Numbered from the stretch's first letter, positions 8,801 through 14,896 are shown. The stretch: DNA of 17,705 bases from Deltaproteobacteria bacterium (GCA_021779275.1 JAJYAX010000004.1:1-17705); one strand, 5' to 3'. The notes: generated by a model from the sequence alone, not told the origin. A program made the numbers and translations.

Positions 8801-9611
8801 ACAGGTCGCAGAACTGGGTCATTCCCTGGACGAGGTCACATTTGGTGATCAGAACGTAGACCGGGAACCGTTTTCCGAGAGACCGCATCAGCTCGTCAAT
8901 TCTCTGGCGGATGTTGATGGCGTCACTCTCAATGATCTGCGGCGGTGCGTTCAGGAGTTTGTCGGCGCCGATGGTGACGACCAGCCCGTTCAGAGGCTCT
9001 TTCTTCCTGTATTTAACCAGTAAAGAAAGAAACTTCTGCCACTCGTTTTTATCCTGTCCCTCGTTCACCGGTATGGCATATCTGCCTGCCGTATCAATAA
9101 TAATTGCCTGGTCGAAGAACCACCAGTCACAGTTCCGGGTGCCGGAGATCCCTCCGATTTTAGTGGTTTCGGTAAAGGGGGCGGAGAGATTGGCGCTTTT
9201 GATGGCGGTCGTTTTTCCCGAGCCGGATTCTCCAATGAGCAGATACCAGGGTAGGACATACAGAGGATTTCCATACCTGTTCAGGTGCGAGGCCTTGAGT
9301 GTATCAATGGCCTCTTTCCAGCGGGTCTGCAGTTCGCGTTGCCCTTCCTGATCGGGACTTCCCGAGCCTTGAAGATAGGCCTCATCCTGTTGAATCACCT
9401 GCTGCACAAAATTCTGTTCACGACGACGCTGCAGGAGCTTTTGAATGAAGAAGCCGACCAGCCATAATCCGGCAAGACCGACAAGGAAAAAAAGCCCCAC
9501 CCACCACGGCCAGGACATCCACAGGACAAAGCCGAATAACAGTCCTACGATGATCAACAGCAACGATCCCAGAAGTATATATTTGATTGCGGTCAGCAGG
9601 AATTTTTTCAT
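5802..9611 (-). CDS. tssM: TssM (IcmF), inner-membrane core of the T6SS membrane complex
   Basis: This is a 1269-aa TssM. It spans the inner membrane, joins TssL in the membrane and reaches TssJ in the periplasm. Two N-terminal membrane segments lie at about 12-30 and 37-56, and a third at about 435-455. The cytoplasmic domain between them has an intact P-loop GESGSGKTT (127-135), IIIDTAGRY (170-178) and ITKCD (255-259), so NTP binding is plausible. RGIYFSSGRQEGTP (365-378) is a family block. The periplasmic part follows TM3. The last 60 residues form an unusual charged helical repeat. The ATG directly follows the tssL stop (TAGATG), which suggests strict translational coupling. Identity is secure. 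Confidence 0.97.
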   Translation of the reverse strand: MKKFLLTAIKYILLGSLLLIIVGLLFGFVLWMSWPWWVGLFFLVGLAGLWLVGFFIQKLLQRRREQNFVQQVIQQDEAYLQGSGSPDQEGQRELQTRWKEAIDTLKASHLNRYGNPLYVLPWYLLIGESGSGKTTAIKSANLSAPFTETTKIGGISGTRNCDWWFFDQAIIIDTAGRYAIPVNEGQDKNEWQKFLSLLVKYRKKEPLNGLVVTIGADKLLNAPPQIIESDAINIRQRIDELMRSLGKRFPVYVLITKCDLVQGMTQFCDLLPDQCLDQAMGLLNQDLSTDTGSLHTRLFETLTQRLRELRLLLLHQAHSATQSKTKSDPELLLFPDEFQGMRNNLQSFMQTAFKKTPYQETPILRGIYFSSGRQEGTPYSHFLNALGLIKPQEVLPGTSRGLFLHDLFSKILPEDKKLFAPTARSLAWNRLTRNIGVAAWMTIILALCGLLSFSFVQNLSTLRKAGQEFKTPIVLQGNLVNDATAMEHFEKAVTRVEYFNNSWWFPRFGLNKSKQVEIQLKEKYCRQFNHDFAAGFDRQLDKELTDFSPATPDEKIGRYAAHLARRINLIKSRLDHLEFTSLAGKPQPSFQPVIHADDAALVRKVSDRIADEYLHYLSWQRNPDILREESLHLQSMLRHILTMPGTNLNWLASWVNADSGLASLTLKDFWGDHLTHADASIPPAYTIKGKEAIDSLLAEIDSAVNDQLVVSANKDKFSTWYTKAYFQAWYDFGLKFSEVEQYVTDKTNWLQLATTMGDDKNPYFSLLETMARELRGIKDSENPPSWVSLLFQIEKALIMAKSEAALQEHNSLMSKVAEKGKKVIGTLENKADTTETGHVLGDPFKTGKYMHSYKEALGKISQASSSRQLSYQMARDVFKDDPATSKSPFYQGQNQIDLLQNEIKAFGDEQKMVWKLVSGPLIFLRDYDYLETSCQLNALWEKEVLVEIQGINDKSRLNDLLFETNGFAVRFLQGSAEPFLSRNLEQGFYPKTALGRMLPFKDVFLSFLTEGTKMAKLKPNISPDEKSLDQLPAEPLDSAGPEADKQAGSGAIKLNKNYPVDISALPTDVNKDAKVIPHATTLELVCKNETTRLVNMNYPVHKEFNWAPQTCEEVNLQIDVGSLSLKRQFKGKLAFLLFLQEFQSGRHTFRPSDFPDEQALLSRMDIDSITVIYKFSGIGPLVKVMAQQKAQLQALAKEGGDVSTSEKKDMNVAEALAAWEQKKKQDELRAEALKKAWQAKQAQKVEAIKKAWEEKLPEVPREISTCWDR
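5835..5975 (-). repeat. Three AEAL-x-x-AW helical repeats at the C-terminus of TssM
   Basis: Residues 1213-1259 of TssM contain three related units: AEALAAWEQKKKQDELR, AEALKKAWQAKQAQKV and EAIKKAWEEKLPEV. Tryptophans fall at 1219, 1237 and 1252. The segment is rich in Ala, Lys, Glu and Gln and should be a charged helix or coiled coil. It follows the beta-rich end of the periplasmic domain and is not part of the TssM core I know. Confidence 0.7.
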
Positions 9612-10292
9612 CTACGGCACCATACTGATAAAATTTTGGCCGACGTTGTCGAGAATAAAATGGTAGATCAAAAAAAGAAGCCCATAGAGCACGGCAGGGA
9701 TCCCGATCCCTGCAAAAATCTCAACAGGAAAACGCCTTCCGGCTGTCTTTTCCAGACGTTGCAGACTGTCTGCCGCCTGATAGCCGCCGGAGAAGAGGCG
9801 GCTGTTCCCAAGCGAGGAGACATCAGGCTGGGCGCCTGCGATAAGCCGCAGGTTGGAGGTCTTCAGTTGCTCAAGGAGGATGCCGTCGCCGGGATTGCAG
9901 AACCTGCCGGAGAACCCCAGGGCCAGGCACAGATAATAGACCTCACGGACCTCCGTCTGTCCCGCTTCCAGGGCATTCAGTTTGTCAAAGAACAATTCTC
10001 CCGCGTCGACGGTCTGATAATACAGCCGCTGGAGTTGTTCGCCCTGCCAGCGATTTTTTGCCTGCCAGGGAGAATCGAGGAGCATCTCGTCGACCCAGGC
10101 GAAGACGGCGAATTGGGCCAGATCGAAGTCAGCCGGCGAATAACGGTTTCGCTGGGGGTGGTTTTGACATTTTGTGATCAGCTGGTCAATGTCCGCCTTG
10201 ACCTGATTGAAATCCGGTTGCCCGGCGGCAACGATTCTCTTGAAATAGGCCATATAGGCGATGAGTTCAATAAAGCAATCGAGCAAGCGCAT
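9612..10292 (-). CDS. tssL: TssL (DotU/IcmH), inner-membrane T6SS protein without peptidoglycan-binding domain
   Basis: This is a 226-aa short TssL. It is anchored by one C-terminal membrane segment (about 192-213), with a cytoplasmic helical domain that links TssM to the baseplate. Family blocks are FAVFAWVDEMLLDS (61-74), W82 to Y92 (WQGEQLQRLYY), and LCLALGFSGRF (121-131). The protein ends 13 residues after the membrane segment, so it has no OmpA-like peptidoglycan-binding extension. Anchoring to the wall would need a separate protein (TagL or similar), which is not seen in this window. The ATG lies 2 nt after the tssK stop, with GGGAG within the end of tssK serving as ribosome site. Identity is firm. 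Confidence 0.95.
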   Translation of the reverse strand: MRLLDCFIELIAYMAYFKRIVAAGQPDFNQVKADIDQLITKCQNHPQRNRYSPADFDLAQFAVFAWVDEMLLDSPWQAKNRWQGEQLQRLYYQTVDAGELFFDKLNALEAGQTEVREVYYLCLALGFSGRFCNPGDGILLEQLKTSNLRLIAGAQPDVSSLGNSRLFSGGYQAADSLQRLEKTAGRRFPVEIFAGIGIPAVLYGLLFLIYHFILDNVGQNFISMVP

Positions 10293-10294
10293 GA

Positions 10295-11671
10295 TTATGA
10301 TCTCCCGACGACCATGAGTTCAACTTTGAGATCCTCCGGGGCCGCATCCCAGAAGACGGCCAGATTATTATTTCTCTGAACCTGCTGCCATTGATCGCAG
10401 TGATGATCAATCTTTAAGTAACGTGAGTTTGCCCGGCGCGGAAGCTCTTGAGGCGGTGTTTCAAGAGGGGTAAGGCCAATTCCCGGAAGGGCGCGGGCAA
10501 TCAGAATAGGAAGGGACTCCCGGGCGCCCATTTTTGCAAGGGATATAAATGAGGCAAGGTGTTGCTGCATATCCTGATCCGTTGTGATAACCAGATAATA
10601 CCGGTTATTTCCCTGGAAGATCGTCGGCAGGAGTTCCGTCGCGTAGTATGTCCCATCAAAGAGAAGCTGCAGGACATATTCCGGCCCTGCGGTGATCTCC
10701 TCCAGCAGCTGTGTCAGTATGGACTGCGCAACCGAAAAACATGCCCATAATTTTCTATGGTTATAGGGAAGCACCATGGTGGCGCCGTCTGATTTTTCAC
10801 CGAGCACATTGAAGGTTTCGGAAAAAGAGGAGAGTTCTCCGATGATCTGCCGGAGAAGACCATAGACATTCCATGGATGAACAGGCTCTGATTCGGTCAT
10901 CTGGTAGAGAAGAGGGACGTACCGGTTCAGTGAGCGCAAGGCTAAAAGAAAGACCATATCCCGGGCGCCGAACTCTGCGGTATGGATGCCGCGATCACGC
11001 TTATACGATTCCAGCTGGCGCGAACGGGAGGCAAGCTGATCCCGTATCTCGACAATGAGCCGCAGCAGAGGAGTCGATGCCGAAATGGAGAGGGCGGGCG
11101 GGAAATATCGTTGCGACAGGCCGCCGTTGCGTTCGATAGAGGCCAGCGGGATAAGGTCATATTCCCCCAGCTTGTCTTCTTCGGATTCCCAGAATAATCT
11201 GAGGGCGTAATACAGATGTTTTACCTGGGCGGGAGGTCCGCTCTGATGCAGATCCACCGCCTCTTCGGGTTCCGTTGAGGTAACAAACCTGGTCGATATG
11301 TCGCCGATGTTCTCCAGACTGGAGAGGACCGTGACATTTTCTCCGGCAGGATTCCACTTTCGCAGTCCTACACATACCCCCAGAGGTTTTCCGCCTTCAA
11401 CCCAGCTTTCACTGAAGGACCTGGCCTCAAGCAAGGCATTTCCCGGAAAGGAAACATATGTCTGTTCAGGAAAGAGGAATTCCCCCTTGAGGAGGTTGAT
11501 CGTTTGGTTGCCAAGGGCCGCTTCCTGAATTGTCAGGCTGGCCACGCCCCAGAAATGGGGCTGCAGACCTGTCTGAAACGGCTGCAGGAGAGACTGGACG
11601 TAGCGATCCTGCAGCTGGAAGTGCTGCGGTTGCAGGAACAGCCCTTGGTGCCAGAAAAAAGGTCTTCTCAT
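10295..11671 (-). CDS. tssK: TssK, T6SS baseplate trimer linking baseplate and membrane complex
   Basis: This is a 458-aa TssK (VasE/ImpJ family). TssK forms trimers that connect the TssF/TssG wedge to TssL and TssM, and it resembles siphophage receptor-binding proteins. The signature WHQGLFLQPQHFQLQ lies at residues 7-21. The conserved FPYDLIPLASIERN-type block appears as LGEYDLIPLASIERNGG, and a C-terminal domain ends VFWDAAPEDLKVELMVV. Length is normal. An AGGAG lies about 10 nt before the ATG, overlapping the end of tssJ, whose stop is 12 nt upstream. Identity is secure. Confidence 0.96.
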   Translation of the reverse strand: MRRPFFWHQGLFLQPQHFQLQDRYVQSLLQPFQTGLQPHFWGVASLTIQEAALGNQTINLLKGEFLFPEQTYVSFPGNALLEARSFSESWVEGGKPLGVCVGLRKWNPAGENVTVLSSLENIGDISTRFVTSTEPEEAVDLHQSGPPAQVKHLYYALRLFWESEEDKLGEYDLIPLASIERNGGLSQRYFPPALSISASTPLLRLIVEIRDQLASRSRQLESYKRDRGIHTAEFGARDMVFLLALRSLNRYVPLLYQMTESEPVHPWNVYGLLRQIIGELSSFSETFNVLGEKSDGATMVLPYNHRKLWACFSVAQSILTQLLEEITAGPEYVLQLLFDGTYYATELLPTIFQGNNRYYLVITTDQDMQQHLASFISLAKMGARESLPILIARALPGIGLTPLETPPQELPRRANSRYLKIDHHCDQWQQVQRNNNLAVFWDAAPEDLKVELMVVGRS

Positions 11672-11683
11672 AGAGGCGTGCTC

Positions 11684-12205
11684 CTAATGAACGTCGGCTC
11701 CTACAATCTGTTGAGCCCCAAAGGTGATAGACAGATTCATCGGTTCAACCCGCGCCTCTGAACCGCCGGCGGTGGACACCGGAATATCAAAGAGCCGTGT
11801 CATTTTGTTTTTATCCAACTTGAAATAACCGGCGGCAATCCCGAGGCTCTTTGTCTTGTCCATGCGATCCATAACGAGTGTCATATCCTGGCTGGGTTGG
11901 ATAATCAGACGCTTGGTCGCAGTCACGGTGTCGTTAAAGGGTTCACAGTCGAGAAGCCGGTAGATACCGTCCTCACTGGAGGAGAACTGATCAAATATCG
12001 ATTTGTCCTTCACCTGATAGACACAGACCAGCAGAGTATGCGGCCGTTTATCCTTCATATTGAGCTGTGGATCGGATTGTATCCGTATTTTTATTGCGTC
12101 TTTGGCAAAACGGTAATCCGGTGCGGGGGGAGGGGAGGTTGTCGCGCAGGAAGACAACAGAAAAAGGGTGAGGCAGATGATGCTGAGAGAAAAAGACCGT
12201 TTCAA
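11684..12205 (-). CDS. tssJ: TssJ, outer-membrane T6SS lipoprotein (TTG start)
   Basis: This is a 173-aa TssJ (VasD/Lip family) lipoprotein that caps the membrane complex at the outer membrane and holds the TssM periplasmic end. The N-terminus KRSFSLSIICLTLFLLSSC is a lipoprotein signal peptide with lipobox L-S-S-C20. Ala at +2 favours outer-membrane sorting. The mature part shows the beta-sandwich pattern, with HTLLVCVYQV, the FDQF segment and a C-terminal LSITFGAQQIVG. I chose TTG 12205 because AAGGAGGT lies 7 nt upstream and the lipoprotein signal then begins at residue 1. ATG 12253 would add 16 polar residues before the signal peptide, overlap the upstream gene by 44 nt and lack a ribosome site. 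The upstream stop (TAA 12210-12212) sits inside the ribosome-site region. Confidence 0.92.
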   Translation of the reverse strand: MKRSFSLSIICLTLFLLSSCATTSPPPAPDYRFAKDAIKIRIQSDPQLNMKDKRPHTLLVCVYQVKDKSIFDQFSSSEDGIYRLLDCEPFNDTVTATKRLIIQPSQDMTLVMDRMDKTKSLGIAAGYFKLDKNKMTRLFDIPVSTAGGSEARVEPMNLSITFGAQQIVGADVH

Positions 12206-12209
12206 AATA

Positions 12210-12947
12210 TTACCTCCTTGGTTGCTGGGATAATGACTGGCATTGTTTTTCAAATTCTTTCAAAAAATCTTCCGTGGAATGACCTGAATCATGCCATTGT
12301 TTACAGTTTTCAAAGACCTGTTTGTATCGATCAAAGGAATGGGCCTTCCGCGTGGAACTCAACATGAAACCACCGTTGTCTGCACGGGCCAGTTGTTCAG
12401 GGTCAAGCTCCAGCAGGATTTTATCGATTATATTTCCTGCCGCCGACTTGAAAGCCTGGTGGGACAAAAAAAATGCTGACTTGATTTCCCCAAGATACTG
12501 TTCGAGGGAGACTGATGGTCCGTCACTGTTGAGTGAAGAACCGATCACATGCCTGATTGTCTCTTCACTCTGGTCTTCCAGAAAAAGAGTCATACGAATA
12601 GTATGCACCAATTGATTGAGACTGTCAAAGATTGTGTTAAAAGACAGGGACAAGCGTTCCAGGGTCTCAGCTGACGACAGCTCAGCCGCAGACAGTGTCC
12701 TGCCGAGAATCAGGGAGCAGAAACGCAGCAGATACTCCTGCAGTTGCTGGTCTCCGGGGGTGACTTCAGGTTCAGGCAGGGGTGGAAACATCTCTGCCAA
12801 TAAAGATATGAATTGTTTTTTTGCCGAACAATCAAGACCGGCAAGCTGCCTGTTCAGATAGTCTTCAATGGAGGCGCGGGCCCCTGCGTTGTCCTGCTCA
12901 TAGAGTTGCCTGACTTCACAGGCGAGTTGTTCTATTATCGGCAGCAT
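12210..12947 (-). CDS. TagH/Fha C-terminal-domain-like protein without an FHA domain
   Basis: This is a 245-aa soluble protein with no signal peptide or membrane segment. By pattern I relate it to the C-terminal domain of T6SS FHA proteins (TagH, Fha1, ImpI). That domain has a helical region with an L-x-L-V-x-x-I-R-type segment (here LNQLVHTIRMTLFL, 110-123), a YL-x-E-x-x-x-AF helix (151-159), AFKSAAGNIIDKILLELDPEQLA (165-187) and a terminal RYKQVFENC...DFLKEFEKQCQ block (207-237). The expected N-terminal FHA fold (about 100 aa with GR and SxxH motifs) is absent: the protein begins directly with helices. Its place just before tssJ is exactly where fha1 sits in HSI-I, which supports the call. 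The ATG lacks an obvious ribosome site. Homology is inferred by eye, not by a profile search. Confidence 0.6.
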   Translation of the reverse strand: MLPIIEQLACEVRQLYEQDNAGARASIEDYLNRQLAGLDCSAKKQFISLLAEMFPPLPEPEVTPGDQQLQEYLLRFCSLILGRTLSAAELSSAETLERLSLSFNTIFDSLNQLVHTIRMTLFLEDQSEETIRHVIGSSLNSDGPSVSLEQYLGEIKSAFFLSHQAFKSAAGNIIDKILLELDPEQLARADNGGFMLSSTRKAHSFDRYKQVFENCKQWHDSGHSTEDFLKEFEKQCQSLSQQPRR

Positions 12948-12974
12948 GATTTCATGGATGGTTGAAAATGTTCC

Positions 12975-13400
12975 CTAGAGTTTTTTTACAGGCCGTTGAA
13001 TAATCGTTTCAGCAAGATCGTCCTCAAGAGGTTTTCCCTCCGGGAGGGGAGCCTGCCCTCCCCGCGTTTCCGTGCCCTTCTCCGGTGATACAGGAGAAGG
13101 ACTCAGAGGGTTTCGCTGCTGCCCCGTCTGTGCAGATATGATAATGGTCTCTTGCAGATACTCTTCGGGGCGATTTTTGATTGACGGATCGATGGGTCGC
13201 GGATCTTCCGATGGTGTGCTTTGTAGCCGGACTGTAGCGGCCGGGTCAAATTGTGGCGCAATCAAGACCGTTGCGTCCAGGCTGAAATCGGCCTCTCTCC
13301 TTACAAGGCCTCTTTTCTCGTTATCGGTCGATTCTGTCTTTTCTTGTGAAACCGGCGCCGAACTGAGGATTACGGTTTCCATCAAATCCTCGCATTCCCT
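12975..13400 (-). repeat. Array of five LxxT[VI] short linear motifs in a disordered tail
   Basis: Within the 494-aa protein, residues 355-494 hold five motifs: DLMETVIL, SLDATVLI, DPAATVRL, YLQETIII and DLAETIIQ. Four of the five have Leu at -3 from Thr. All have Glu or Ala at -1 and Val or Ile at +1, and four of five have a hydrophobic residue at +3. They are separated by 12 to 47 residues of low-complexity acidic or Pro-rich sequence. The pattern fits repeated docking or phosphorylation sites rather than a folded domain. Confidence 0.65.
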
Positions 13401-14459
13401 CTGCGGAGGAAAAGACATGCCTGAAGATTGGCGGACTGTCGTGCTTACCGGCGGCTGTTTTTTTTCGTACTCCTCTGTCTCCCACTGCGTGGAAATATCT
13501 GTAAGAATAGCGTGAATGGCTGCATCTTGCAAGGCTGAGGTGTCGGCTATATTTTTGTCAGGCACCGGTTCTGTTGCATCCTCCCCGCCGATAAGACATG
13601 CCTGGGGCTGCGCCTTGCCGGACAGCAGGGCCTGGAAATCCAAACGTGTTTGCGAATCCGCCTTTAGCAAGAGCATATGGAAGGGATAAAAAGAGAAACT
13701 GCAGAGGGTATTGACCGCGAGGGTGTCGCTGCCGTAGCATGTCTCGTGATTCCGGCAACCTCGGCAGGGAAATGAGGTGTCGGATGCGGCTGTCTTCTCC
13801 AGCCTCGCCCAGCCTGTGATGAGCTGCCGGATATCGTTTACGCAATCCGGGTCATTTTCCCTTCGTCGTACCACGTAATAGGTGCCGGTTGTGGTGGTGG
13901 AACAGCACTGCGGGCAGTAAAGAAAGCGCCGCAGGGATGTGGTGTATCCCTCCAGACCCTGCTGGGCAAGAAGCGTATTGTCGGTGCAGAGTTCAAGCTC
14001 CCGGCCGCAGCCGGGACAGGGCGGATGGAAAAAAGACTGTTCGGCACGGCAATAAAAGAGAGAGTGAAACGGGAGCAGCTGACCGTGGTTGCCGATCTGG
14101 GCGGCAAGAAGAAAATGCAGAGCCTTCAACGGAGGAGTTGACAGGACTGACATGATGTGCTGCCATCGCTGGTTGACCGACGGGTTGGTGGTGAGAAGCG
14201 GATCCTCGGGATCGCCCTGATACTCGGATCGCTGAATCAGCATATATAACGGCAGCATCTGCCCTGTCAGATCGCTTACGACGCCTGCATCTCCCAGCAA
14301 TGCAAACGGATCCGGGACATCTCTGAAGTGAAAGGGATTCCGGCAGGGCTCAAGAGGGGACAACTTGTCAGCCTGTTCAGGAACGATCACCAGATGAAAT
14401 CTACCGGGACCTGCCTGAAGATAGGGAAGCAGAGAAGGCAGTTTAATCGTGTCTGTCAT
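12975..14459 (-). CDS. T6SS-associated cysteine-rich protein with five LxxT[VI] tail motifs, function unknown
   Basis: This is the first gene of the T6SS operon: 494 aa, cytoplasmic, and not a family I recognise. Residues 1-135 look globular, with conserved-looking Trp and Pro. A zinc-ribbon-like cluster follows: C137, C148-x2-C151, C158, C182-x2-C185-C186. A second cluster is C232-x2-C235-x5-C241, with C253 further on. From about residue 290 to the end the chain is acidic, Pro/Ser/Thr-rich and probably disordered. It carries five short motifs centred on T362, T397, T409, T438 and T485 (METVIL, DATVLI, AATVRL, QETIII, AETIIQ). The ATG has AAGGGA 6 nt upstream. Position suggests a regulatory or scaffolding partner of the TagH-like protein. 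That role is inference. Confidence 0.8.
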   Translation of the reverse strand: MTDTIKLPSLLPYLQAGPGRFHLVIVPEQADKLSPLEPCRNPFHFRDVPDPFALLGDAGVVSDLTGQMLPLYMLIQRSEYQGDPEDPLLTTNPSVNQRWQHIMSVLSTPPLKALHFLLAAQIGNHGQLLPFHSLFYCRAEQSFFHPPCPGCGRELELCTDNTLLAQQGLEGYTTSLRRFLYCPQCCSTTTTGTYYVVRRRENDPDCVNDIRQLITGWARLEKTAASDTSFPCRGCRNHETCYGSDTLAVNTLCSFSFYPFHMLLLKADSQTRLDFQALLSGKAQPQACLIGGEDATEPVPDKNIADTSALQDAAIHAILTDISTQWETEEYEKKQPPVSTTVRQSSGMSFPPQRECEDLMETVILSSAPVSQEKTESTDNEKRGLVRREADFSLDATVLIAPQFDPAATVRLQSTPSEDPRPIDPSIKNRPEEYLQETIIISAQTGQQRNPLSPSPVSPEKGTETRGGQAPLPEGKPLEDDLAETIIQRPVKKL

Positions 14460-14514
14460 TTGAGTCCCTTAGAAGAATTTTCTGCATGTTTTCTGCGAAG
14501 AATTCCTCGTGAAG

Positions 14515-14537
14515 GTGCTTCCCCCTCAAGGGGGCAC
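14515..14537 (-). other. GC-rich stem-loop in the T6SS operon leader
   Basis: CCCC (14521-14524) pairs with GGGG (14530-14533) across a 5-nt loop. The stem extends across a TT bulge by GTGC (14515-14518) pairing with GCAC (14534-14537). No T-tract follows on either strand, so it is not a standard terminator. On the minus strand it lies about 55-78 nt before the first operon gene, inside the predicted 5' leader. Confidence 0.5.
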
Positions 14538-14545
14538 TGAAAAAT

Positions 14546-14562
14546 ATCCCGTATTTCGGGAT
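14546..14562 (-). other. Second stem-loop in the T6SS operon leader
   Basis: ATCCCG (14546-14551) and CGGGAT (14557-14562) form a perfect 6-bp stem with a 5-nt loop, 8 nt from the first hairpin. The two hairpins stand side by side in the predicted leader of the operon. No T-run follows, so a regulatory or protective role is more likely than termination. Confidence 0.45.
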
Positions 14563-14603
14563 GAGGATGCGCATATCGTAAAAATGAAGGGGAATATGCC
14601 CGT

Positions 14604-14633
14604 ATTAATCTCTGAAGGAGGTTGTTTTGTCAA
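14604..14633 (-). promoter_or_regulatory. Candidate sigma-70 promoter of the T6SS operon
   Basis: A perfect -35 TTGACA (minus strand, bases 14628-14633) is followed after 18 nt by ATTAAT (14604-14609, four of six matches to TATAAT). Transcription would begin near 14597, giving a leader of about 140 nt that contains both hairpins. No sigma-54 type GG-N10-GC element was noticed nearby. Confidence 0.45.
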
Positions 14634-14733
14634 GAAAAAAACGCTTTTCCTTCATCGGTTGCCGGAATGTAGTATTCCTTTAAAAGGGCAAAGCCTGGTC
14701 ATGATTCGTCCCGGACGATTTTTCCAATTTAAC

Positions 14734-14762
14734 TTGAAGAGGGCCGCCAATCCCATTATGGT
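14734..14762 (+). promoter_or_regulatory. Weak candidate promoter of the DHH-CBS gene
   Basis: TTGAAG (14734-14739) and TATGGT (14757-14762) are spaced by 17 nt, each with four of six consensus matches. It lies upstream of the inverted repeat and the DHH-CBS gene and is the best sigma-70-like pair I can see on this strand. Confidence 0.25.
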
Positions 14763-14774
14763 GTCTTGAAAGCC

Positions 14775-14809
14775 TGCATTGCCTTATGCAAGGTTCAGGA
14801 GGCAATGCA
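14775..14809 (+). repeat. 9-bp perfect inverted repeat upstream of the DHH-CBS gene
   Basis: TGCATTGCC (14775-14783) and GGCAATGCA (14801-14809) are perfect inverted arms around a 17-nt loop. The right arm takes in half of an AGGAGG (14797-14802) and the ATG of a micro-ORF. A transcript could therefore fold so as to hide this ribosome-site-like sequence, or the arms could be a protein-binding operator. There is no T-tract. Confidence 0.4.
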
Positions 14810-14896
14810 AGACCCCGCTAGGGGATGATAAACAGACTCCCCTGTCAGAGCTGGGACGTTGCAGATGGTTTCTCCTCTTTTACTACCGCACTCTCA

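Larger units (their letters stand above)
14460..14896. other. Divergent intergenic region between the T6SS operon and the DHH-CBS gene
   Basis: These 437 bases separate two divergently read genes. They hold a promoter candidate and two hairpins facing the T6SS operon, and a weaker promoter candidate, a long inverted repeat and a micro-ORF facing the DHH gene. An 86-codon GTG-started plus-strand frame (14509-14769) crosses the region but has no ribosome site and I do not recognise its product. An AGGAGG at 14616-14622 belongs to no convincing start. No tRNA or other known RNA is apparent. Confidence 0.6.

Noticed and set aside
9636..10379. 247-codon plus-strand frame
   Set aside because: It lies antisense to tssL and the tssK end, both unmistakable genes; the product has no recognisable domain.
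12975..14459. Possible FHA domain in the 494-aa protein
   Set aside because: No GR...SxxH...NG pattern is visible; the globular part instead contains the cysteine clusters.
14509..14769. 86-codon GTG-started plus-strand frame in the divergent intergenic region
   Set aside because: It has no ribosome site, overlaps both leader hairpins and the T6SS promoter candidate, and its product is not recognisable. Could be a degenerate remnant, but there is too little to call a gene.
14775..14809. Inverted repeat considered as a rho-independent terminator
   Set aside because: It has no T-tract on either strand, a long loop, and lies between divergent genes where no upstream transcript needs to end.
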